Source: Bacteroidales bacterium
GTDB lineage: Bacteria; Bacteroidota; Bacteroidia; Bacteroidales; UBA12077
Reading direction: 5' to 3'
DNA: 64,000 nucleotides
NCBI GenBank assembly: GCA_028282785.1
Contig: JANQHE010000018.1
Coordinates: 1 to 64,000 of the forward strand
The translations under genes and the position numbers were made by a program. Positions 29,743 through 40,694 of this stretch are shown here, piece after piece (position 1 is the stretch's first letter; each line of letters begins with the position of its first letter). The notes under the pieces were generated by a model. The model was not told the origin of the DNA, did no database searches, and saw only the letters and a list, made by a program, of their open reading frames with translations.

Positions 29743-32151
29743 ATGAAAGTAAAAGCCTTGATTATATTGCATTTGTTGCTTCTGCCTATAAGCAAAGAAT
29801 TATATGCACAGGAATTAAATTTAGATAGTTTAATTATTTTAAGCAATGAAGTTTCCGATCTAAATCAGAAAGCTTCAATTTTAAACCGGATTGGAAATGA
29901 ATTACGTTATACCGATTACGAAAAAGCACTTTTGTATGTAAAAGAATCAGAAAAACTTTCCAAAGAGCTAAAAAATAAACTACAACTAGCCGAATCTTAT
30001 ATTATTCAAGGAATTATTTGGCACAAAAAAAAGAATTCTGATTCATCTTCTTATTACCTTCAAATAGCATATGACCTGGCAAAGAAGATCAATTATTTTG
30101 AAGGAATTGTTAAAAGTTTAAATAGTATGGGTTTATATGCTTATTACGATAACTACAAAGAAGAGTCCAGGAAAGCTTATGCCGAAGCATTAGATTATAT
30201 AGACCAAATTGATAATCAAAAGCTAAAAGTGATGCTTTATAACAATTTGGCAATGCTTAATAAATCGGAAGGAGAATACGATAAAGCAATTGAATATTAT
30301 TATAAAGCCTTAAATATATGTGATGAAATAAAGTTTTTAAAAGGAGCTGGCGTAATTTCTAGCAATCTTGGATTGCTTTACGAAAAACAAAAGGAACATG
30401 AAACAGCTTTATACTATTTAAATAGATCATTAGAAATAAGAAGGTACAGGAAAAATAGGAAAGGGGAATCGTATGTGTTAAATAACCTGGGAGTTGTATA
30501 TGAAGGTATTGGTGAATTTGAAAAAGCATTGGAACACTATAAAAGTTCTTTGGAAATCAAGAAAGAACTGGACATTTTAAGTGGTATAGAGAGGCTTTAT
30601 AATAATATTGGTATAATTCATAAAGAGCTACATAACTACGACTCTGCTATGTATTATTATAATAAATCAATTGAAATTAGTAAAAATTTAAAAAATGAGG
30701 TAACCGAAGCAAGAACGGTGTCGAATATAGCACAATTAAACTATAAATTAGGTGATTATAATAATGCAGTCGCAAATTTTAATAAATCCAAGATCGTTGC
30801 TGAAAAAAACGAAAATATCGAGGAATTAGTAAAAATTTATAAAGGATTATCCAAAAGTTATGGTGCACTAAAAGAATATGAAAAAGCATGGAATTATGAA
30901 ATAAAATACGGGATTTATTATGACAGTATCTATAATTTAACAAGTAAAAAATATTTTGAAGAAATTAGAAGCAAATATCAGAATATTAAAAAGGAAAAAG
31001 AAAACCAGCAGCTACAACAAGTAAATTTGCAGCAATCCGGACAATTAAAAAGACAAATAATACTTAGTATTTTTGGCTCTCTTGTAACCTTTTTGATATT
31101 AGTTATCCTTATTATCGTATACCGTACAAAAATCAAGTTGAGTATAATTAACAAAGAACTGATCATTAAAAATAAAAAAATACATAAACAAAGTAAGGAA
31201 TTAGAAAAAGCATATAAATCAGAGAAAACAATGGCAGAATTCAGGGAAAATTTGACAAGCATGATTGCTCATGACCTTAAAAATCCACTGAATTTTATAA
31301 TGTATAGTTCTTTAAATTACAAAAAAGATAAGAATATTGTGATACAACATGCTGCAAAACAAATGCTTAACCTGATATCCAATATGCTAGATGTTTATAA
31401 AAGCGAATATGCAAAGCTTGAATTAGATGTCTCCGAAACTAAATTAACAGACATTGTTAATGAAACGTTGAATGAAGTAAATTATTTGCTTTCAACGCAA
31501 AAACAACAAGTTAAACTAAACAACTTAGACAGAAATTATGTGGTGAATGTTGACAAGGAGGTAATTAAAAGAGTATTAATTAACCTGTTAACAAATGCAA
31601 TTAAATTTTCTCCGATTAAAGGTATAATTAACTTGAATTTTGAATTTAATTATACTGATAAATATTTATATGTTGGGGTTAACAACAAAGGAGACATAAT
31701 TTCAAAAGAAAAACAAGAATATATTTTTGATTTATATAAACAAGATAAAAAAATAGATTTAGGTTTGGCAGCTTCATCCGGGTTGGGCCTGGCATTTTGT
31801 AAACTGGCAATTATAGCCCATTCTGGTAAAATAGGGATTAAATCTAATAAAGAAATAGGAACTGAATTTTGGTTTACTTTACCAGGCTCAAGAACAATCA
31901 GTTACAAAAAAGACAATAATTTTAAAATTTGGAGCAGCCAGGTAAAACTATCCAAAGAAGAGAAAGATTATTTAAAACCATTCGCTAATGACATTAAAGT
32001 TCTAGATATATGGGAAATATCATCAATAAATGCTATAATACACAAAATTGAAAAGAAAAGTGAGAATATTACAAATTGGCTGGACGAACTTAATGAAAGT
32101 ATTTATAAAGGAGATCAGGAAAAATTCATGCGCTTAACTAATTTAGAATAA
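29743..32151 (+). CDS. Tetratricopeptide repeat sensor histidine kinase
   Basis: Signal peptide, many TPRs (YDKAIEYYYKALNI, EKALEHYKSSLEI), one TM, H-box SMIAHDLKNPLNFIMYSS, HATPase SSGLGLAFCKL. Confidence 0.94.
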   Translation: MKVKALIILHLLLLPISKELYAQELNLDSLIILSNEVSDLNQKASILNRIGNELRYTDYEKALLYVKESEKLSKELKNKLQLAESYIIQGIIWHKKKNSDSSSYYLQIAYDLAKKINYFEGIVKSLNSMGLYAYYDNYKEESRKAYAEALDYIDQIDNQKLKVMLYNNLAMLNKSEGEYDKAIEYYYKALNICDEIKFLKGAGVISSNLGLLYEKQKEHETALYYLNRSLEIRRYRKNRKGESYVLNNLGVVYEGIGEFEKALEHYKSSLEIKKELDILSGIERLYNNIGIIHKELHNYDSAMYYYNKSIEISKNLKNEVTEARTVSNIAQLNYKLGDYNNAVANFNKSKIVAEKNENIEELVKIYKGLSKSYGALKEYEKAWNYEIKYGIYYDSIYNLTSKKYFEEIRSKYQNIKKEKENQQLQQVNLQQSGQLKRQIILSIFGSLVTFLILVILIIVYRTKIKLSIINKELIIKNKKIHKQSKELEKAYKSEKTMAEFRENLTSMIAHDLKNPLNFIMYSSLNYKKDKNIVIQHAAKQMLNLISNMLDVYKSEYAKLELDVSETKLTDIVNETLNEVNYLLSTQKQQVKLNNLDRNYVVNVDKEVIKRVLINLLTNAIKFSPIKGIINLNFEFNYTDKYLYVGVNNKGDIISKEKQEYIFDLYKQDKKIDLGLAASSGLGLAFCKLAIIAHSGKIGIKSNKEIGTEFWFTLPGSRTISYKKDNNFKIWSSQVKLSKEEKDYLKPFANDIKVLDIWEISSINAIIHKIEKKSENITNWLDELNESIYKGDQEKFMRLTNLE

Positions 32152-32163
32152 AACACTACTTTT

Positions 32164-33000
32164 ATGGAAACCCGTAAAATCTTAATCGTTGATGATGATA
32201 TTTCAGTTTTAGAATTTATCGTTTCTATTTTTGAGAAATACCACCCGAATTACGAAATTTATCAAACTAGTAATTCAAATAATGCTCAGGAAATCGCAAA
32301 AAAAACATTACCGGATTTAATTATTACCGACTGGCAAATGCCCGTTTTTAGTGGTATTGAATTAATAAAACAGCTAAAAAATGAGCCATCAACGTATAAT
32401 ATTCCAATCATTATTGCTACCGGTATTATGAATTCTTCGAGCGACTTACAAGTTGCATTAGATGCAGGTGCTGTTGATTTTGTAACAAAACCATTTGATC
32501 CTGTTGAACTTGTTGCAAGGGCAGAGTCGGCAATATCAATCGCCAAAAACCATCAGAAAAGTATTGAAACCAAAAACCAGGAACTGGCAGAGAATACATT
32601 GTATTTAATTAAAAATAAGGAATTTGTATCTAAATTAAAGGCCCTTGTTGATGATTTAAAAAAGGTTTCAAAAGAAACTGATACATACCAAAAAGAAATT
32701 ATTAACCGTATGGGAAAACTTATTAGCTCAAAAGTTAATGACGATAGTTCGGAAAGGTTTAGTATAGCATTTTATTCTGTGCATGAGCACTTCAATAAAA
32801 ATCTAATGAAGAGTTTTCCAAATTTAACAAAAGGCGATATAAGGTTATGTGCTTTCTTACGGTTAGGGTTGTCGACTAAAGATATTGCTTCCTTATTGTA
32901 CCAGGAAATTGACAGTGTAAAAGTTTCCAGGTCCCGGCTTCGCAAAAAATTAGGGTTGGACCAATGCCAAAACTTACAAGCATTTTTGTCCGCGTTTTAA
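32164..33000 (+). CDS. Response regulator with REC and C-terminal LuxR-like HTH
   Basis: KILIVDDDISVLEFI, LIITDWQMPVFSGIEL, C-terminal LRLGLSTKDIASLLYQEIDSVKVSRSRLRKKLGL. Confidence 0.9.
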   Translation: METRKILIVDDDISVLEFIVSIFEKYHPNYEIYQTSNSNNAQEIAKKTLPDLIITDWQMPVFSGIELIKQLKNEPSTYNIPIIIATGIMNSSSDLQVALDAGAVDFVTKPFDPVELVARAESAISIAKNHQKSIETKNQELAENTLYLIKNKEFVSKLKALVDDLKKVSKETDTYQKEIINRMGKLISSKVNDDSSERFSIAFYSVHEHFNKNLMKSFPNLTKGDIRLCAFLRLGLSTKDIASLLYQEIDSVKVSRSRLRKKLGLDQCQNLQAFLSAF

Positions 33001-33320
33001 TAAAAATACATTCTTTCTTTGTTTCTAATTACCACGTACTCAACTTTACTTTAATCTTAAAAATATAGCCGTTCATCAAAATTGAATGATATTTTGTAAA
33101 TAGGATTTAGTATAAAAGCCTTATAAACAGAATGTTATGCTTTGGTCAATTTATTGTAGTTTAATTGTTTACCTTTTGCTTACCTGTATTTTTTAGCAAA
33201 TATTATAGCTGTGCGTATACTTGCCAACATGAAAACCACTTAAATATCAGTTAACTATACTTTAGAAAAAGATTGAACGATTTAAAAATTATAACAACAT
33301 TAATTATAAAAAATTTAGAA

Positions 33321-36300
33321 ATGAATAGAGTTTATACATTATTTAAGTTAAGAACCATTTCTATTATTATTGTTAGCCTTATCTCATTTGCTGCTTATAC
33401 ACAGGAAATAGCTAACAATGGAATCGACGATGATAATGATGGTTATGTAGATTGCTTCGATAGTGAGTTGTATGGTACAGCAGACTGTGGAAGCTTTTAT
33501 TTCGGGCAACCTATTCCAGATTGCCGGGAGAAACCACCAGTTCTAGATAGTTATACATTAGAATTAAAATTTAAAACCAACAAAAATTCACATCCTTTGG
33601 ATCAACGTTGTGGCGTTTTTGTTGGAGATATGAATAATGATAATATCCCGGATCTTATTGGAAAAGCGCCAAAGCTGAATAATTATTCCGGGTTTTCTCA
33701 AACTTATGGCCGTTTATATATTTTTCACGGGGTAGATGGTTCATTAATTCAGGGAATTGACCAGGTATCTACAACTCATGCATTTAGTCAGGTATGTATT
33801 GGTGATGTGGATGAAGATGGGTATGGCGATATTTTTGTTGTTGAAAATGACAGATACATAAGACGTTACGAATATAATCATACCGATTATTTAGCCGGAG
33901 ATACAGTTTCTTCAGGAGCAATTTTTACATCTTCGCAAACTGCAAGTAATGCACATAACTCTCCTCAATTAGCAGATTTTGATGGTGATGGTACTCCCGA
34001 AGTTTATACTACAAACATGATATTTAATGCTATTACCGGTACTCGCCTTGTGTCCGGGTCAGGTGCTGAAAATCAAGGAAGTATTCCAGGATTAAATGAT
34101 TCATGGCCAATTGCATATGATGTTTATCAACAAGGAGATTTAATACCGAATGGTGGAGGAAGTACTTTTGGATCAAATGCCGATGGTTTAGAGTTAATTA
34201 TGGGAAATGAGATTTATCTGGTTGATTTAGGCGATGGTACTGAAGATAACGGGTCATTAACATTAGCATTGGAGGCAACTATATCAGATATATCAAGTTC
34301 AAGCAATGGCGGTGATGGTTTTACATCAATTGCGGATTTAAATGGTGACCATAAAATTGATGTTATAGTTACAGGAATGAACTCAAGTGGTAAAGCTGCC
34401 ATTTTTGCTTACGATCCTTATACAGATACACAAATAGGTTCAACCTATCAAATAAGCTCCGCATCAACAAACGCCGGAAGGTGTAATGTCGCAGATTTTG
34501 ATAATGATGGTGATTTGGAAATCGGGACTGCAGGGAAGAATATTTATATGGTATTGGAATATAACGATGTAGCAGGAACATTTGAAAAAAAATGGGATAA
34601 AAACCCGGTTGATGATGGCTCACAAATGACCGGCTCTACAGTTTTTGACTTTGAAGGTGATGGGGCAGCTGAGGTTGTATATAGTGAGGAAGAAAACCTG
34701 TTTATTTGGAAGGGAACAGATGGCACCGAGCTTTCAAAAGTTACATCCCAATCCGGAACAAGAACTGATTATCCTCTTGTGGCAGATGCAGATGGAGACG
34801 GGCAGGCTGAAATTGTCATAACGGCACAGGATAGAAATGGGCCCAGCAATACCGAAGAAGGTTATATTTCAGTTTATCGCTCAAAAGATGCTCCTTGGGT
34901 AGCAGCTCGTGAAAGTTGGAATCAACACGGTTACTTTGTAACCAATATTGGAAACGAATTAATCATACCTAAGGAACAACAAGCAATTGCGAGCCCATAC
35001 TTTAGTGATGACTTCAACAATGCTTTCAATGGATTTCTTGTTCAAACTACTTATTTAACAGAATATGGAGATCCAACATTTGCTGTTGGCGACCTTACTA
35101 CAGAAAATGTTTTAGTGGATCTTGATGAATGCGTATCTCATGATAGTGTCGAATTTACAGTAACTCTTGAAAATAATGGTGACTGGAAAGCGCCAAGGAA
35201 TACTCCCATAGCAATTTTTGATGGCGACCCTTATGTTGAAAACGCCATATATTTAGGTACAATTTATACACCTGAAAATGTAGAGGTTGGAGGAACATTA
35301 GATATAAATCATACGGTTAAAGATCCGGACGGCGATGGTACTATGGATTTATATGTTCTTGCTAATCATTATGAGGAAACCTTAGTAATAGGTGATGCTC
35401 TGGCAGAACCTCTTGATAGTGTAAACTCTCCTACGTTAGAATGTAACTATGTTAACAACGTTGGTTTTATTGTTTCAATTACCAATTGTTCGGTAAATAA
35501 CCGCCCGCAAATTGATTTGGATAGAGATAATAGTGAAGGAACAACCGGAATAAATTACGAAGATGCATTTGCAGTAAAAGATGTTCCTGGTGATGTTGTC
35601 CCTGTTGCAATCTCCGATTACGATATATTAATTGCCGATGATGATGATACGGAAATGGATAGCGCGAGAGTTACTCTAACAAATCATTTGGATGGAGCTG
35701 ATGAAAGTTTGATTTTATCAACTAACGGGTCAACTCTGGCTACAAACTACGGATTCACAGTAACTACATCCTATCAAAACATAGAATCTGGCGACGTGGA
35801 TTCAATTCTTATTGATATAAAAGGTGTTGGAACACTTGGTGAATATGAGCAAGTAATTCGGGAAATACAATATCAAAACACAAAATCAAATGCAGATATC
35901 ACAAAAACAGATCGCTTAATTGAAGTATATGTTAGTGACGGAATAAATTATAGCGATACAGCTGTTACAACTATGCTGCTTAAAATTGAACCTACCCTTG
36001 ACCTTGATGATGACAATAGTTCGGGAGCAACAGGACGCGATTATTCAACATCATTTACTGAGGGAACAACAACAGATTTAACAATTGTTGATTCCGATGT
36101 TTCAATTGTTACCGATGGTTCTATTAATTTGGAGAGTGTGACAGTTCAACTTTCGAATATCTTAGATGGTAGTAAGGAAAATTTATCAATTGATACGATA
36201 ACAAATCCACTTCCCGGCGATATTAAAATAACTACGGATTACGAAAATGGGATCGGTATTATTGAGTTATCGGGTGATGGAACAACCACTCAATATGAGC

Positions 36301-39300
36301 AAGCTCTTCAATATATTGTATATAATAATATTTCTCTGTCTCCGGATGAAACCAGCCGGATCATTAACGTTGTTGTAAATGATGGTTATCTTGAAAGTTT
36401 AACAGCAACAACAACCATTCAGGTAACGGCAACAAATAGTGCCCCAGCCATTGCAGGGCCTTTAACAGAACTATTATATAATGAAGGTGATGGTTCAGTT
36501 TCTGTTCTTTCCTATATAGATATTACCGATGCCGATGATACCAACATTGAAAGTGCTGTAATAGAATTAACAAATCGCCCAGATGGATCAAATGAAGCAA
36601 TTCATTCAACACATGAAGGAAATACGGTAAATGGAATTACAGTTAGTACCTATAGCAGCGCAACAGGGCAAATAACTTTAACTGGTTCAGCAACGCTTAG
36701 TGAATACGAAGCAGTAATAGCAAGTTTAACCTATGAAAATACAGGTTTAACAGATGGAACAACCCGTGTTTTCCAAATTACAGTAAATGATGGAGATGAT
36801 GACAGCAATGTTTATTCAAGAAATATTGAAATAAACCGCGCTCCATCAATTACTTCCGGAGCCACCACATCAGTAAATGAAAATACAACAACTGTAATGA
36901 CCGTTACTTCAGATGATCCGGATTCCGGAGATACAGAAGCTTTTACAATTACAGGTGGTGCAGATTCCGGTGAATTTAATATAAACCCATCTTCCGGAGC
37001 ATTAACTTTTATATCTGCACCTGATTTTGATATTCCTGGTGATGCAAATTCAGATAATGATTATATCGTTCAGGTTACAGTAACAGATAGCAAAGGGCTA
37101 ACAGATGTTATTACCATAACCATAACTGTTAATGATGTAAACGAAGCTCCATCAAGTTCTGATAACGAAGTAACCACAGATGAAGATGTTGATTATGATT
37201 TTGCAACTTCAGATTTTGTTTTTTCTGATCCTGATGCAGGAGACGAATTGGCAGGTATTTTAGTTAAATCGTTACCTGCTAGTGGACAATTATATGTTGA
37301 TACTGATGGTGATGGAGAAATTGATGCCGGAGAAGAAGTTAATGATGAGGATGTTATCCCAAAAACTGATCTTGACAATAACAGGTTTAAGTTTAAGCCG
37401 GTAACTAATGAAAACGGTAATGATTATACAACATTCAATTTTAAAGTTAACGATGGTAGTCTTGATGCTTCTTCAGAAAATACAATTACAATTGATGTTG
37501 ACCCGGTTAATGATGAACCTACAGCTTCAAATGAATCTGTAACAACAGACGAGGATACAGAACATACTTTTGCTTCTTCTGAATTTGATAATAATTATAA
37601 TGATATTGATGGAGATGTTTTTGCAGGCATTAAAATTACCGGCCTACCAGCTAATGGAAGGTTATATTATAATAGTATTGAATTAACTTTAGTTGACCTG
37701 GATTTTGTGATTGCATTGGCTGATATTTCCAACTTGTCTTACATTCCTGCAGAAGATGAATATGGTAACTCATATACAAATTTTAATTTCAAGGTATTTG
37801 ATGGCACAGATTATAGTATTGATTATTCAATGACAATTAATGTTACCGATGTAAATGATGCGCCAGTGGCAAATGATGATTCGGATTCTGTTAATGAAGG
37901 AGAGTCAGTTACTATAGATTTAGATGATAATGATACAGATATTGATGGAACACTTGATATTACGAATATTGTATTAGGAACAGCAACCAATGGTTCGTTG
38001 GTTAACAATGGTGATGGAACCGTAACATATACTCACAACGGGTCAGAAACAACCTTAGATAGTTTAACATATACCATTAATGATGATGATGGAGCGACAT
38101 CAAATTCTGCAACCGTATACATAACGATAAACCCTCAAAATGATGCACCTGTTGCGAATGACGACACAGGAACCGTTGACGAAGGTTCTTCAATTACTAT
38201 TGATTTGGATGATAATGATACCGATGTAGATGGAACACTTGATGTTACGAGTATTGTATTAGGAACAGCAACCAATGGTTCATTGGTTAACAATGGTGAT
38301 GGAACATTAACGTATACTCACAACGGGTCGGAAACAACCTCAGATAGTTTTACTTATACCATTAACGATGATGATGGAGCGACATCAAATTCTGCGACCG
38401 TATCCATAACAATAACTCCTCAAAATGATGCACCTGTTGCGAATGACGACACAGGAACCGTTGACGAAGGTTCTTCAATTACCATTGATTTGGATGATAA
38501 TGATACCGATGTAGATGGAACACTTGATGTTACGAGTATTGTATTAGGAACAGCAACCAATGGTTCATTGGTTAATAATGGTGACGGAACCGTAACATAT
38601 ACTCACAACGGGTCGGAAACAATATCGGATAGTTTTACATATACAATTGATGATAATGATGGTGTTACGTCAAACAGTGCCACGGTGAATATAACAGTTA
38701 CACCGGTTAATGATATGCCCGTAGCAAATAACGATTCGGAATCGGTTGATGAAGAGGGAACATTAAATGGTGATGTTTCAACAAATGATGTAGGATTGGA
38801 TGAAGGCCCAATTACGTTTACCGTACAAACTGATGTTACAAATGGATCATTAACGTTTAATAATGACGGAACGTATACCTATGAGCCTAATACAGGATTC
38901 AATGGAATAGAAACATTTACGTACCGGGTTTGTGATGTTGATGGCGATTGTTCGACAGGGACAGTAACAATTACAGTTAATCCGATAAATGATACGCCTG
39001 GAGCAAATGATGATAGCGAATCTGTTAATCAGGATGGAACATTAAATGGTGATGTTTCAACCAATGATACAGGTTTGGAAGATGAACCAATAACTTTCAG
39101 TGTAATTACAGATGTTATTAATGGTACTTTAACATTAAATAATAATGGAACTTATACTTACATTCCAAATTCCGGATTTAACGGATCTGATTCATTTGTT
39201 TATGAAGTTTGTGATACGGATGGAGAGTGTGATCAGGCTACGGTTAGTATAAATATTGATAATGTTGATGATATACCGGATGCAATAGATGATTCAGAAA

Positions 39301-40685
39301 ATGTTGATGAAGATTCCAATGTTACCATTGATGTATTAACAAATGATACCGGATTAGAGGATGGAGGAATTACTGTAAGCGTTGTTTCAAATCCGGCAAA
39401 TGGAGCAGTTGTAATTAATGGGGATAATTCAATTACATATACACCGAACGGAGGCTTTAATGGTAATGATACATTTACTTATGAAGTTTGTGATACGGAT
39501 GGAGATTGCGATCAGGCAACAGTAACCATTACAGTTAATCCGGTTGATGATACTCCAAATGCAAATGATGACTCGGAATCTACGGATGAAGATGGAATTT
39601 TAAATTCTGATGTTTCAACAAACGATACAGGGTTGGAAGATACTCCTGTCAATTACTCTGTTTTAACAGATGTATCAAACGGAACATTGACTTTAAATTC
39701 TGACGGTACATTCACATATGAACCAAACGATGGATTCAATGGAACCGATTCATTTGTTTATGAAGTTTGTGACGAAGATGGAGATTGTTCGACAGCAACA
39801 GTAACAATAACTGTAAATTCGGTAAATGATGTACCGGTTGCAAATGATGATTCAGAAACAATCAATCAGGATAGCACATTAGATAGTAATGTATCAGCCA
39901 ACGATTCCGGATTAGAAGATACTCCTGTTACTTTCTCGGTTCAAACAGATGTATCAAATGGAACACTGGTTCTAAATACAGATGGTAGTTATACTTATAC
40001 TCCGGATGTTGGTTTTTATGGAACTGATTCTTTTATTTACCAGGTTTGTGATGCAGACGGTGATTGTTCAACAGCAACTGTCTCTATTACAGTAGTCCAG
40101 GATGTAAATCAAAAGCCGGTTGCAAATGATGATGAGGATTCGGTATTATCAGGAGAAACATTGAACGGTATTAATCTATTAGATAATGACAGCGATCCTG
40201 ACGGCGATAATTTGGAAATAAATACTTCTCCAATTGATATCCCACTACGCGGAATGCTAACAATTCATACGGACGGAACATTTACATATCTTGCCGATGT
40301 AGGATATAATGGAACGGACATTTTCACCTATGAAGTTTGCGATGACGGGTCTCCTGTTATGTGCGATACTGCTTCTGTAACCATTACAGTTACAAGAAAT
40401 GAAGATGATCATGAGGTATTAGATGGTTTCTCACCAAATGGTGACGGAACAAACGACGAATTCGTAATATCATGGATAGATCAGTACGAAAAGGTAAGTA
40501 TTCAGATATTCAATCGTTGGGGTAATGTAGTATTTAGTGAAGATACATATTTAAACAACTGGGATGGAAAAGCAAACACAGGAATGAGTATTGGTAACGA
40601 ACTTCCTGTTGGTACATACTACTACATTATTCACATTCACGATACAGGTGAAAAGATGAATGGATATATTTATTTGAACCGGTAA
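33321..40685 (+). CDS. Giant secreted adhesin: FG-GAP/VCBS-like N-terminus, cadherin/Ig-like tandem repeats, T9SS type B (gliding motility-associated) C-terminal domain
   Basis: Signal peptide from ATG 33321; NGIDDDNDGYVDCFD; D.D.DG calcium motifs; repeated NDAPVANDD...TYTHNGSE and ANDDSESV...DGDCSTATVTITVN; C-terminal DGFSPNGDGTNDEFVI...IFNRWGNVVF...NWDGK...GTYYYII. Confidence 0.95.
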   Translation: MNRVYTLFKLRTISIIIVSLISFAAYTQEIANNGIDDDNDGYVDCFDSELYGTADCGSFYFGQPIPDCREKPPVLDSYTLELKFKTNKNSHPLDQRCGVFVGDMNNDNIPDLIGKAPKLNNYSGFSQTYGRLYIFHGVDGSLIQGIDQVSTTHAFSQVCIGDVDEDGYGDIFVVENDRYIRRYEYNHTDYLAGDTVSSGAIFTSSQTASNAHNSPQLADFDGDGTPEVYTTNMIFNAITGTRLVSGSGAENQGSIPGLNDSWPIAYDVYQQGDLIPNGGGSTFGSNADGLELIMGNEIYLVDLGDGTEDNGSLTLALEATISDISSSSNGGDGFTSIADLNGDHKIDVIVTGMNSSGKAAIFAYDPYTDTQIGSTYQISSASTNAGRCNVADFDNDGDLEIGTAGKNIYMVLEYNDVAGTFEKKWDKNPVDDGSQMTGSTVFDFEGDGAAEVVYSEEENLFIWKGTDGTELSKVTSQSGTRTDYPLVADADGDGQAEIVITAQDRNGPSNTEEGYISVYRSKDAPWVAARESWNQHGYFVTNIGNELIIPKEQQAIASPYFSDDFNNAFNGFLVQTTYLTEYGDPTFAVGDLTTENVLVDLDECVSHDSVEFTVTLENNGDWKAPRNTPIAIFDGDPYVENAIYLGTIYTPENVEVGGTLDINHTVKDPDGDGTMDLYVLANHYEETLVIGDALAEPLDSVNSPTLECNYVNNVGFIVSITNCSVNNRPQIDLDRDNSEGTTGINYEDAFAVKDVPGDVVPVAISDYDILIADDDDTEMDSARVTLTNHLDGADESLILSTNGSTLATNYGFTVTTSYQNIESGDVDSILIDIKGVGTLGEYEQVIREIQYQNTKSNADITKTDRLIEVYVSDGINYSDTAVTTMLLKIEPTLDLDDDNSSGATGRDYSTSFTEGTTTDLTIVDSDVSIVTDGSINLESVTVQLSNILDGSKENLSIDTITNPLPGDIKITTDYENGIGIIELSGDGTTTQYEQALQYIVYNNISLSPDETSRIINVVVNDGYLESLTATTTIQVTATNSAPAIAGPLTELLYNEGDGSVSVLSYIDITDADDTNIESAVIELTNRPDGSNEAIHSTHEGNTVNGITVSTYSSATGQITLTGSATLSEYEAVIASLTYENTGLTDGTTRVFQITVNDGDDDSNVYSRNIEINRAPSITSGATTSVNENTTTVMTVTSDDPDSGDTEAFTITGGADSGEFNINPSSGALTFISAPDFDIPGDANSDNDYIVQVTVTDSKGLTDVITITITVNDVNEAPSSSDNEVTTDEDVDYDFATSDFVFSDPDAGDELAGILVKSLPASGQLYVDTDGDGEIDAGEEVNDEDVIPKTDLDNNRFKFKPVTNENGNDYTTFNFKVNDGSLDASSENTITIDVDPVNDEPTASNESVTTDEDTEHTFASSEFDNNYNDIDGDVFAGIKITGLPANGRLYYNSIELTLVDLDFVIALADISNLSYIPAEDEYGNSYTNFNFKVFDGTDYSIDYSMTINVTDVNDAPVANDDSDSVNEGESVTIDLDDNDTDIDGTLDITNIVLGTATNGSLVNNGDGTVTYTHNGSETTLDSLTYTINDDDGATSNSATVYITINPQNDAPVANDDTGTVDEGSSITIDLDDNDTDVDGTLDVTSIVLGTATNGSLVNNGDGTLTYTHNGSETTSDSFTYTINDDDGATSNSATVSITITPQNDAPVANDDTGTVDEGSSITIDLDDNDTDVDGTLDVTSIVLGTATNGSLVNNGDGTVTYTHNGSETISDSFTYTIDDNDGVTSNSATVNITVTPVNDMPVANNDSESVDEEGTLNGDVSTNDVGLDEGPITFTVQTDVTNGSLTFNNDGTYTYEPNTGFNGIETFTYRVCDVDGDCSTGTVTITVNPINDTPGANDDSESVNQDGTLNGDVSTNDTGLEDEPITFSVITDVINGTLTLNNNGTYTYIPNSGFNGSDSFVYEVCDTDGECDQATVSINIDNVDDIPDAIDDSENVDEDSNVTIDVLTNDTGLEDGGITVSVVSNPANGAVVINGDNSITYTPNGGFNGNDTFTYEVCDTDGDCDQATVTITVNPVDDTPNANDDSESTDEDGILNSDVSTNDTGLEDTPVNYSVLTDVSNGTLTLNSDGTFTYEPNDGFNGTDSFVYEVCDEDGDCSTATVTITVNSVNDVPVANDDSETINQDSTLDSNVSANDSGLEDTPVTFSVQTDVSNGTLVLNTDGSYTYTPDVGFYGTDSFIYQVCDADGDCSTATVSITVVQDVNQKPVANDDEDSVLSGETLNGINLLDNDSDPDGDNLEINTSPIDIPLRGMLTIHTDGTFTYLADVGYNGTDIFTYEVCDDGSPVMCDTASVTITVTRNEDDHEVLDGFSPNGDGTNDEFVISWIDQYEKVSIQIFNRWGNVVFSEDTYLNNWDGKANTGMSIGNELPVGTYYYIIHIHDTGEKMNGYIYLNR
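37854..38708 (+). repeat. Three tandem 285-bp (95-codon) repeat units inside the adhesin gene
   Basis: Unit starts AATGATG at 37854, 38139 and 38424; units 2 and 3 are almost identical over their first ~180 bp; next module begins at 38709. Confidence 0.92.
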
Positions 40686-40694
40686 AATATTAAA

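Noticed and set aside
33001-33320. Small RNA or riboswitch in the gap before the adhesin
   Set aside because: No strong hairpin or recognisable conserved motif by eye; only weak promoter-like patterns.
34214-38008. Minus-strand ORFs inside the adhesin gene (34214-34402, 34369-34623, 37193-37378, 37823-38008)
   Set aside because: Shadow ORFs opposite repeated Asp/Thr-rich coding sequence; no start context or family motif.
37854-38708. CRISPR-like regularly spaced repeats
   Set aside because: Period is 285 bp, in frame, and codes for adhesin modules; no short repeat-spacer pattern.
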